From JBFWML01 sp050251635 (GTDB taxonomy: Bacteria > Campylobacterota > Campylobacteria > Campylobacterales > SZUA-545): 12,854 bases of DNA. The stretch is taken from NCBI GenBank assembly GCA_050251635.1, contig JBFWML010000057.1:1-12854 (forward strand). The letters are read 5' to 3'. The position numbers and the translations under genes were made by a program. Position 1 is the stretch's first letter. Every line of letters starts with the position of its first letter. A model generated the notes under the pieces. The model made no database searches and had not been told where the DNA came from. It worked only from the letters and a program-made list of their open reading frames with translations. Positions 1 to 5,519 of the stretch are shown piece by piece.

Positions 1-520
1 ATTCTGCAAAAATTTTATCCCTGATTCGCAAAGCAATTTGAGAAAATTTTTCTGTTTTTACTTGCATTGCAGCTTCGTATTTGTCAATTAAAAAAGCACT
101 TGAGCGAACTTCAATTCCCGCAATTGCTTTCTTTACGTAGCCAGTGATTGCCTCGTGTGAAATTTGACTAATATCAAAACCCAACCCTGAGTCAAAGTCA
201 GATTTTCTGAATATCAACAAATCGGGTCTTTTTCCTATTGTGTCTAATTCGTTTTGAAATTCCTGATAAAAACTATCAAAACCATCATCGCCAGCAACTA
301 AATTGTCGGATTTGCCATATTTGACTGCGACATAATTTTCGGAAGTTTCGTTGATGGCTCTCGTAACAAGGTTTTCAGCCCAATCACCCTGCTCTTTATT
401 TGTGATAAAGTTTGATGATGCTTGTGTCGGCGTTCTTACTAAATCTCGCGGTTGTGAAAAGTCCACAAGCGTAGTAGGGGTATTTTTTGTCAACTCTCTT
501 ATACGTTCACGGTAATTCAT
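1..520 (-). CDS. AccI-like type II restriction endonuclease (partial, C-terminus beyond left edge)
   Basis: An open frame reads leftward from ATG 520-518 to the window edge without a stop, giving 173 residues. It resembles the AccI restriction endonuclease family, which cuts DNA at GT(A/C)(G/T)AC. Visible features are an N-terminal stretch with TPTQASSNFITNKEQGDWAE (residues 30-49), an acidic pair in KRPDLLIF (D100), and GIEVRSSAF (residues 135-143, E137). A D followed about 37 residues later by an E-V-R-S-S motif fits a PD-(D/E)xK-type nuclease core. A good AGGAG at 526-530 lies 5 bases before the ATG. A second in-frame ATG (538-536) would add six residues, but it lacks a ribosome site and would place AGGAG inside the gene. 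The gene is clearly AT-richer than everything to its right, with many AAA, ATT and TTA codons, which suggests horizontal acquisition. No partner methyltransferase is visible; it may lie to the left. The family assignment is from memory of the conserved blocks. Confidence 0.72.
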   Translation of the reverse strand, partial: MNYRERIRELTKNTPTTLVDFSQPRDLVRTPTQASSNFITNKEQGDWAENLVTRAINETSENYVAVKYGKSDNLVAGDDGFDSFYQEFQNELDTIGKRPDLLIFRKSDFDSGLGFDISQISHEAITGYVKKAIAGIEVRSSAFLIDKYEAAMQVKTEKFSQIALRIRDKIFAE

Positions 521-530
521 TGTTGCTCCT

Positions 531-675
531 TTTGTCATACAAAAAAACAGATGCCATTCCTAAATCTCACATGTGTTAGAAGTGCTCACAGCCTGCCTAA
601 AATATTTTGTCATCTTACCCAATAATCAACCCTATCTTCCGCGAGCGTAAAAACATATATGACCCTCTTTGTCAT
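531..675 (-). repeat. Three direct copies of ATGACAAA around the restriction gene leader
   Basis: The plus-strand 8-mer tttgtcat occurs at 531-538, 606-613 and 668-675, which is ATGACAAA on the coding strand. The outer two copies extend to a 10-bp match, GTATGACAAA (540-531 and 677-668). One outer copy sits on the trpF stop codon and the other on the upstream ATG of the restriction gene. They bracket an AT-rich spacer. They could be an insertion scar, operator-like sites, or chance in AT-rich DNA. An 8-bp palindrome, CACATGTG, also lies here at 568-575. Confidence 0.45.
601..629 (-). promoter_or_regulatory. Candidate promoter for the restriction gene
   Basis: On the minus strand TTGATT (629-624) and AATATT (606-601) are separated by 17 bases, each matching four of six bases of the sigma-70 consensus. 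This would leave a leader of about 75 bases before ATG 520. The match is weak, and Campylobacterota promoters often lack a clear -35 box, so this is only a candidate. Confidence 0.25.
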
Positions 676-676
676 A
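649..676 (-). terminator. Weak candidate terminator at the end of trpF
   Basis: On the minus strand TATGAC (676-671) and GTCATA (663-658) form a 6-bp stem around a 7-base loop, followed after four bases by five T (653-649). The stem overlaps the trpF stop codon and has only two G-C pairs, so termination would be weak. It is the only hairpin with a T run that I found at the end of this operon. Confidence 0.3.
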
Positions 677-1259
677 CCTTGACAGCCGCGATAAACTCCC
701 GCACCAGCGCCGGGTCTTTAATCCCTTTGCTTTTTTCTACGCCGCTGCTGACATCCACGCCGTAAAAACCCAGTGGTTTAATCGCCGCCAGATCGGCGGC
801 TTTTAGCCCGCCCGCGAGAATGATTTTGGAGCAGTCACGGTTTTTAAACCATTCGATCGGAAGCCGCACCCCCGCGCCGCCGAAGCCCTCAACGTGGGCG
901 TCGATCAAGCGGTATTCATTGGCAAAACAGTCCAGTTTTTCGGGCGTATCGGCCCGCACAACCTTTAAGGGTGGCACCTTGAGCGCACCGAAATAACTTT
1001 CGTTGACCTCGCAGTGAATCTGCGCCAGTTGCATTTCGGCCGCGTAGCAGATGCGGTTGACCTCGTCGGGAACCTCATCCACAAACAGCCCCACCCGCTG
1101 CACAAAGGGCGGCAGCCGATCGGTAATCGCCCTCGCCGCTTCGGGTGTAACATAGCGCGGCGACCGGGGGTAAAACACAAAACCCAGCGCATCGGCCCCG
1201 GCTTCGCAGGCAACCAGCGCATCCTCCAGCCGCGTAATGCCGCAGATTTTGACGCGCAT
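672..1259 (-). CDS. trpF: Phosphoribosylanthranilate isomerase
   Basis: TrpF catalyses the Amadori rearrangement of N-(5'-phosphoribosyl)anthranilate to CdRP in tryptophan synthesis, in the cytoplasm. The 195-residue protein has the usual length for a single (beta/alpha)8 barrel. It opens with VKICGIT, where Cys6 is the expected catalytic base. It continues with GADALGFVFYPRSPRYV, then LIDAHVEGFGGAGV carrying the expected catalytic Asp, the phosphate-binding ILAGGL, and GVDVSSGVE near the C-terminus. The common VQLHG block reads AQIHC here, a mild departure. The ATG (1259-1257) overlaps the rpe stop by one base (TAATG), so translational coupling with rpe is likely. It is the last gene of the HDOD / STAS-CheX / rpe / trpF unit, separate from any visible trp operon. 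Directly beyond its stop the sequence becomes AT-rich. Confidence 0.93.
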   Translation of the reverse strand: MRVKICGITRLEDALVACEAGADALGFVFYPRSPRYVTPEAARAITDRLPPFVQRVGLFVDEVPDEVNRICYAAEMQLAQIHCEVNESYFGALKVPPLKVVRADTPEKLDCFANEYRLIDAHVEGFGGAGVRLPIEWFKNRDCSKIILAGGLKAADLAAIKPLGFYGVDVSSGVEKSKGIKDPALVREFIAAVKV

Positions 1260-1900
1260 TACTTCAGCGACGCAATCGCCGCAGCCCGGTCGCTGCTGCC
1301 AAACACATAGCTGCCCGCCACGACCATATCGACCCCCGCTTCTTTGAGCAGCGCAATGTTTTTATCCCCCACGCCGCCGTCCACCTCGATCAGGCATTTG
1401 GGGTTGCGCTTTTCGATGAGTGCCTTAAGCCGTCTGGCTTTTTCGACCACCTTGGGGATAAACTTCTGCCCGCCAAAACCGGGATTAACGCTCATGAGCA
1501 GCACCATATCCACATCTTCGAGCAGGTATTCCACCGCGCTTTCGTGGGTGTGGGGGTTGAGCGTCAAGGCCGGGCGGATGCCGTAGTCGCGCAGCTTTTG
1601 GATTAATCGGTGGGGGTGTTTTTCTTCCTCGATATGAAAGCTGATAAATTCGGGCTTCAGGGGCGCAAACAGGTCCACAAAAAACGGGTTGTTCTGCACC
1701 ATCAGGTGAATATCCAGCGGCTTTGTGGCCGCCTTGGCCGCCGCTTCGACCACCACCGGTCCGATGGTCAGGTTGGGCACAAAATGGCCGTCCATTACAT
1801 CTACGTGCACATAGTCCGCGCCTGCTTCGCAGATGCTTTGCACCTCCAAAGCCAACTTGCCGAAATCCGCCGAAAGAATACTCGGGGCCACCAACATCAC
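1259..1900 (-). CDS. rpe: Ribulose-phosphate 3-epimerase
   Basis: Rpe interconverts ribulose 5-phosphate and xylulose 5-phosphate in the non-oxidative pentose phosphate pathway. The protein is about 212 residues, a normal length for this TIM-barrel metalloenzyme. It starts with VAPSILSADF and shows the metal and acid/base residues of the family: H32 and D34 in VHVDVMDGHF, H65 in LDIHLMV and D174 in IEVDGG. SVNPGFGGQ (137-145) is the characteristic loop and VAGSYVFG (194-201) the phosphate-binding end. The longest frame opens at GTG 1900, but the next codon, ATG 1897, sits 5 bases from AGGAG (1907-1903) and is the likelier start. The Shine-Dalgarno overlaps the stop codon of the preceding gene, and the stop overlaps the trpF start, so the three genes are tightly coupled. 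Confidence 0.95.
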   Translation of the reverse strand: MMLVAPSILSADFGKLALEVQSICEAGADYVHVDVMDGHFVPNLTIGPVVVEAAAKAATKPLDIHLMVQNNPFFVDLFAPLKPEFISFHIEEEKHPHRLIQKLRDYGIRPALTLNPHTHESAVEYLLEDVDMVLLMSVNPGFGGQKFIPKVVEKARRLKALIEKRNPKCLIEVDGGVGDKNIALLKEAGVDMVVAGSYVFGSSDRAAAIASLK

Positions 1901-1906
1901 AACTCC

Positions 1907-3301
1907 TTATCTGCTCAAGAAAAAATAAAAGGTCTCTTCGCCAAACCGGATCGGCACTTTCACGCCGCGCCGATCGCGCAGCACCCCTTCGAGCGCTTCG
2001 ATCGTCTCAAACACTCTAGGTTGCGTGGTCGAAAGTTCAATCTTCGCCTCCGCCAGCCGCGCCACAATGCGGCTCATGATAATCGCCGTCAAATCCCCCG
2101 CAGCCTGCGGCAGACTCTCGATCCCTTCATCCTGCGCCACCATAAAGCGGCACGCCCGCTTAAGCGCCCCGTGGGGAAAAGCCAGCACCATCAAACCGGC
2201 AAGCTGTCCGTAAAATCCGCAAACCGCCGAGACGATCGGCTCCTTGCTCTCCTCTTTAAAGCTGCAAACCGTCGCGTCCCCACGGGCGGCAAGCGTGCCC
2301 GAAAGCGCCTCAAGGGTGTGAACCGTCGCGTCCAAAAAGACGCCCACGCGGGCGATCAGCTCTTTGGCGGGGGGTTTAAGCTTGCGCATCGCTGCGCCCG
2401 CCGCCTCCTCTTTGGCATCCCCCGCCGCCATCAACTGCGCAAAATCGGGCGCGGTTTCGATACCCATATCCCCCAGCGGCTCAAGCAGCTTGGCGGGAAT
2501 CTGGTTTTCCCGCAAACCCGCAAGCACAATTGTAGCGCCGTATTCGGCGGCTTCGACGGCCAGCATCACCAGAAAGTCGATCCCTCTGGGCGTAATCAGC
2601 CTAAGCTGCGAAGATTCAAACACAAACCGCGAAAACCCCGCCGCCAAGGAAGCGCGGTGGTAGCGGCGGTCAAAACGCGCGGCGTAGTCGTCGAAGTTGG
2701 CTTCGGCGGTATAGACCACCGTATTGCCCCGCGTGTAGCGCCCCGCCGGCTGGGCCGCCTGCGCCAGCTGCGTGCGATCGACCAGCACATCAAAGCCCCC
2801 CGATTCGCTGCGGGTAAGAAACTCCGAGCGGTGGCGCACGCTTTCGCAGGCCTGATAACCCAGCTCCTTTAGCCGCACGGTCATCACCCCCGCCGCCAAC
2901 GCCTCCGAAGCAAAAAGCAAAATACGGGTTTTAACATCCATTCGCCCCAAAAACAGGACCATGACCCGTGCGTTTTCATACAGGTCGATCGGCGGTTTTG
3001 CGCCAAAAAAGTGGTTAATCTGCTCGTAAAGCTTGGGGGAGTAGCCGTACATGGCCGATTGCAGACCGTAACGATCGCGCATGGTTTGGAACATCTGGGC
3101 AAAATAGGCGATGCCGCGGTTGTTAAAGGCCACCACCCGTTCCAGCGAAACCACAATCCGCTCAATCCCCCGCGACGCCGCCTGTTCCAGACCCAGCGGG
3201 TCCATGATCAAAGGCGCGTTGTTGCCGTCGATAAACCCTTGGGGGATATAGTAGGCGATCTTGTCCTTAATCACCGGAAGCATCGGACACCACGCTTTCA
3301 A
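1907..3301 (-). CDS. STAS / receiver-like / STAS / CheX-like multidomain signalling protein
   Basis: I read four domains in this 464-residue soluble protein. A STAS-like domain lies at about 8-120 (YYIPQGFIDGNN, then IVVSLERVVAFNNRG). A receiver-like segment at about 124-182 (KTRILLFASEALAAGVMTVR, FDVLVD) lacks an obvious phosphoacceptor pocket. A second STAS-like domain spans about 188-292 (FVFESSQLRLITPRGIDFL). A CheX-like domain spans about 316-464 (IVSAVCGFYGQLAG, then LSTTQPRVFE). CheX dephosphorylates CheY-P through an ExxN motif. Here the aligned block is AGDLTA (401-406), so Glu becomes Asp403 and Asn becomes Ala406, and phosphatase activity is doubtful. Both STAS loops (FNNRG, ITPRG) lack the usual phosphorylated Ser. 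The longest frame uses TTG 3301, just after GGAGG. ATG 3283 (MLPVIKDKIAYY) is a plausible true start. Either way it overlaps the HDOD gene upstream (35 or 17 bp). The role is inferred: a scaffold or modulator in chemotaxis-type signalling. Confidence 0.62.
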   Translation of the reverse strand: MKAWCPMLPVIKDKIAYYIPQGFIDGNNAPLIMDPLGLEQAASRGIERIVVSLERVVAFNNRGIAYFAQMFQTMRDRYGLQSAMYGYSPKLYEQINHFFGAKPPIDLYENARVMVLFLGRMDVKTRILLFASEALAAGVMTVRLKELGYQACESVRHRSEFLTRSESGGFDVLVDRTQLAQAAQPAGRYTRGNTVVYTAEANFDDYAARFDRRYHRASLAAGFSRFVFESSQLRLITPRGIDFLVMLAVEAAEYGATIVLAGLRENQIPAKLLEPLGDMGIETAPDFAQLMAAGDAKEEAAGAAMRKLKPPAKELIARVGVFLDATVHTLEALSGTLAARGDATVCSFKEESKEPIVSAVCGFYGQLAGLMVLAFPHGALKRACRFMVAQDEGIESLPQAAGDLTAIIMSRIVARLAEAKIELSTTQPRVFETIEALEGVLRDRRGVKVPIRFGEETFYFFLSR

Positions 3302-4073
3302 AGGCCTCCATCACCGGTGCCGCATACCCGGGATCGAAGGGGATAAAATCATTCAGTCCCGCCGCCACCATCTCCGGCTGGCTGAGAATATAGAAAAAGA
3401 GCAGATGCAGCCAGCGGGCAAGCAGCGCCTCCTGCATCTCGCCGCCGGAGCGATCGTTTAAAATCTTCAAAACCGACAAAGCCGCATCGGGAAGTTCCCA
3501 GCGCCGGGCGATCTCCTCCACCACACCAAAGAGCGAAACCCCCGCAAAACGTTTAAGGAGCGTGTCGTAGTCGATCGGCTGCGCGCTTTTAAGCGCCGCA
3601 ACCGCCTCCCGCTGCGCGCCGAAAACCGCGTCGGCGACAACAATCGCCCCCATCAACAAAGGCGGCAGCGCCCCGTAGCGCATCTCATCGGCCCCCAAAC
3701 GCTTGAGCACCTTGAGCCAATGGGCGAGAAAGTCGTCCTGAAAGGCCATAAAACGCGCCGTCTTGATCTCAAAAACCAAAAAATGTTCGGGCATCAGGCG
3801 GCTGAATACAAAACTCTCCACCGCCGATCGGCTCCCGCCCAAACCCAGCACGCCGAAAATCTGCGCGGGGTCTTTAATGGGCGCGCCAAATCCGTACAAA
3901 GGGCGCGTCGTCAACTGGCGCAGATAGTAAAGCAGCGCGGGGTCAGCCGCCGCAAAGCGGGCCGCTGCGGGCAAATTACCCTCCCCAAGCGCCTGATAGC
4001 ACTGACGCAACGTCTCCTGCATGGGCGGGATTTTTTCGATGTAGGCCCTAACCGCCTCGGCGCTCGCAATCAA
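3267..4073 (-). CDS. HDOD-domain signalling protein
   Basis: The 268-residue product looks like an HDOD output-domain protein, a non-catalytic HD-fold relative often found in bacterial signalling and motility control. Evidence lies at about residues 12-110: IEKIPPMQETL resembles the entry helix, AAADPALLYYLRQLTTRPLYG resembles the family core, and IKDPAQIFGVLGLGG followed by AVESFV resembles the usual Ai-LG-ll stretch. The expected Asn-Ser of the core (LANSA-like) reads TTRP here, so the match is divergent. No membrane segment or second domain is obvious, although the all-helical C-terminal half is consistent with the family. The start is TTG 4073-4071 with GGAGG at 4086-4082, spaced 8 bases. 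The 3' end overlaps the STAS/CheX-like gene, which suggests the two are made together and may act in one pathway. It is the first gene of the minus-strand unit, divergent from rpmB. Confidence 0.65.
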   Translation of the reverse strand: MIASAEAVRAYIEKIPPMQETLRQCYQALGEGNLPAAARFAAADPALLYYLRQLTTRPLYGFGAPIKDPAQIFGVLGLGGSRSAVESFVFSRLMPEHFLVFEIKTARFMAFQDDFLAHWLKVLKRLGADEMRYGALPPLLMGAIVVADAVFGAQREAVAALKSAQPIDYDTLLKRFAGVSLFGVVEEIARRWELPDAALSVLKILNDRSGGEMQEALLARWLHLLFFYILSQPEMVAAGLNDFIPFDPGYAAPVMEAFESVVSDASGD

Positions 4074-4116
4074 TCCCGTAACCTCCCAAAACTAAAACGC
4101 AAGTTTGCCAGAAGGG

Positions 4117-4122
4117 GTATTA
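4117..4122 (-). promoter_or_regulatory. Candidate -10 box for the HDOD-rpe-trpF unit
   Basis: TAATAC on the minus strand (4122-4117) would give a leader of roughly 37 bases before TTG 4073. No convincing -35 box is visible about 17 bases upstream. The location in the short divergent spacer (4088-4181) is the main support. Confidence 0.25.
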
Positions 4123-4146
4123 AGTCCTGTTTTAGCGCGGCTTGGC

Positions 4147-4152
4147 TAAAAT
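4147..4152 (+). promoter_or_regulatory. Candidate -10 box for rpmB-kch
   Basis: TAAAAT at 4147-4152 matches five of six bases of TATAAT and would start transcription near 4159, leaving a leader of about 23 bases. A T-rich stretch (4130-4133) lies upstream instead of a TTGACA box, which is common in Campylobacterota. The position fits a strong short-leader ribosomal-protein promoter. Confidence 0.35.
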
Positions 4153-4181
4153 CCACAAAATTTTTTTCAAGGAAATTTACC

Positions 4182-4373
4182 ATGGCACGCAAATGCACCG
4201 TGACCGGCAAAGGTCCGATGGTCGGTTACACCGTCAGCCACGCCAACAACAAAACCAAGCGCGTTTTCAACGTTAACGTCCGCACCATCCGCGTGGCGCT
4301 GCCCGACGGCACTACCCGCAAAATCAAAGTCGCCGCCTCCACCCTGCGCACGCTTCGCAAAGTTTCCAAGTAA
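4182..4373 (+). CDS. rpmB: 50S ribosomal protein L28
   Basis: This 63-residue basic protein starts MARKCTVTGKGPMVGYTVSH and ends with ASTLRTLRKVSK, the classic L28 pattern. It also has the family-typical SHANNKTKR and RTIRVALPDGTTRKIK. L28 is a component of the large ribosomal subunit. The start is ATG 4182 with AAGGA (4169-4173) about 8 bases upstream. The open frame continues further upstream to 3720, but that part is antisense to the HDOD gene and has no protein-like character, so I exclude it. It is the first gene of a plus-strand unit with the K+ channel gene 24 bases downstream. The same pairing is known in Helicobacter pylori (HP0491 and HP0490). Confidence 0.96.
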   Translation: MARKCTVTGKGPMVGYTVSHANNKTKRVFNVNVRTIRVALPDGTTRKIKVAASTLRTLRKVSK

Positions 4374-4397
4374 CCCACGCGGGCTTATTGCCTCGTT

Positions 4398-5519
4398 ATG
4401 TGGGAAGGCCTTAAAAAATTTCTTCACTGGCGGGGAACCCCCCGCCCCGAGGTGGATATAGACGCTGAGATCTATACGCATCTTCGGCCCTTCCGTATTC
4501 CCCTTATTCTGATTATCGGTGTCTCCATGATTGGGACGCTGGGCTATATCCTCATCGACAATATGTCGCTGATGGACGCGCTTTATCAGACCGGCTTTAC
4601 CTTTACCACCGTCGGCTTCGGCGAAATCGCCCCCATCAGCTATCCCGGACGGGTTTTTACGATCACCCTGATTATTCTCGGCTTTGCGGTCTTTAGTTAC
4701 TCTTTAGGTCTGATTGCCGAGGTGATCGCCAAAGGCCGTTTACTCAAACTCATCAAGGAGCGTTCCATGCTCTACAAGGTTGCCAGGCTTAAAAACCACT
4801 TCGTCATCTTTTTTCAGAACGAATACGCCGTGGAGCTGGGCCGCCAGTTCCGCGCCGCCCATGTGCCCTTTGTGGTGGTGGACGGCGGCGAAAACTTTCC
4901 GCAGCAGGCCGAGGCCAACAAGTACCCCTACTTTATCAACGAAGCGCCCCATCTGGACAGCGCCATTCGTAAATCCCACCTCTCCAGCGCCAAGGGGGCA
5001 ATCTGTTTGTCGAAGAACATCTCCGACAATATCGCCATGATCAGCACCCTGCGCCTCTTTGAGCGTGAACTGGGCCGAAAACCCTTTCAGATTATGGTCA
5101 GCTGCGAAAACCAAAGCGACGCGGAAAAGCTCAAAAAGCTCGGCGCGGACAACGTGGTCAGCCCCACCAAACTGATGGCCCAGCGCCTCAGCGCCATCGC
5201 CATCCGGCCGGAGATGGAAAACATGCTCGAAAGCTTCCTCTACCGCCGCGACACGCCGCTGGATATGGAGGAGATCGAAGTGCCGCGCCACAGCTGGATT
5301 GTTTTTAAGCGGCTCAAGGAGACCCACCTGCGTGAAATGACCCGCACCAGCATCGTCGGCATCAAAGAAAAGGACGGGAAGTTCGTGCCCATGCCCATGG
5401 GAGACACGCAGATTATGGTGGACTCCCGGCTGATCGTCATTGGCACCTCCAAGGGAATTCAAGACGCCAAAAAGCTCATCCGCCGCAAGGACAAGCCCGA
5501 AGAGCTGCGTTACGTCTGA
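4398..5519 (+). CDS. Two-helix potassium channel with C-terminal RCK (TrkA-N/TrkA-C) domain
   Basis: The 373-residue product is a K+ channel subunit of the inner membrane. TM1 is at about 33-53, the pore helix at 57-70, the selectivity filter TTVGFGE at 70-76, TM2 at about 85-110, then a linker and a cytoplasmic RCK region (about 132-250 TrkA-N, 280-365 TrkA-C). GFG in place of GYG is common in bacterial channels. The first RCK strand reads NHFVIFFQNEYAVEL, without the GxGxxG nucleotide loop. MthK also lacks a canonical loop here (CGWSES), and ADNVVSP matches ADQVISP of MthK. HP0490 of H. pylori (HpKchA), described as important for colonisation, has the same position next to rpmB. The gene starts at ATG 4398 with no visible Shine-Dalgarno. 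A strong site exists inside the gene before Met124 (see separate entry). The stop overlaps the convergent membrane-protein gene by 10 bp. Confidence 0.9.
   Translation: MWEGLKKFLHWRGTPRPEVDIDAEIYTHLRPFRIPLILIIGVSMIGTLGYILIDNMSLMDALYQTGFTFTTVGFGEIAPISYPGRVFTITLIILGFAVFSYSLGLIAEVIAKGRLLKLIKERSMLYKVARLKNHFVIFFQNEYAVELGRQFRAAHVPFVVVDGGENFPQQAEANKYPYFINEAPHLDSAIRKSHLSSAKGAICLSKNISDNIAMISTLRLFERELGRKPFQIMVSCENQSDAEKLKKLGADNVVSPTKLMAQRLSAIAIRPEMENMLESFLYRRDTPLDMEEIEVPRHSWIVFKRLKETHLREMTRTSIVGIKEKDGKFVPMPMGDTQIMVDSRLIVIGTSKGIQDAKKLIRRKDKPEELRYV
4755..4769 (+). promoter_or_regulatory. In-frame internal ribosome binding site and ATG (Met124) in the K+ channel gene
   Basis: AAGGAG at 4755-4760 is followed by a 6-base spacer and ATG 4767-4769, which is codon 124 and in frame with the channel. 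It would yield a soluble RCK fragment of 250 residues beginning MLYKVARLKNHF. The 5' start at 4398 has no comparable site. AAGGAG also simply encodes Lys-Glu, so chance is possible, but the position matches the Met107 internal start of MthK. Confidence 0.5.

Noticed and set aside
568..575. CACATGTG palindrome as an operator
   Set aside because: It is a single 8-bp palindrome with no second copy and no known regulator; it is too weak to call.
560..613. 17-residue open frame (MTKYFRQAVSTS...) on the minus strand in the spacer
   Set aside because: It is very short, has no Shine-Dalgarno and no resemblance to a known peptide; the ATG arises from the ATGACAAA repeat.
1610..2872. 420-codon open frame on the plus strand opposite rpe and the STAS/CheX-like gene
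   Set aside because: It spans two real genes antisense, is highly basic and low in recognisable motifs, and has no credible ribosome site.
4095..4106. TGGCAAACTTGC on the minus strand as a sigma-54 promoter
   Set aside because: The GG and GC elements are 7 bases apart instead of 10, so the spacing is wrong.
3720..4181. Upstream extension of the rpmB frame
   Set aside because: It is antisense to the HDOD gene. L28 homology begins exactly at ATG 4182, which has a good ribosome site.
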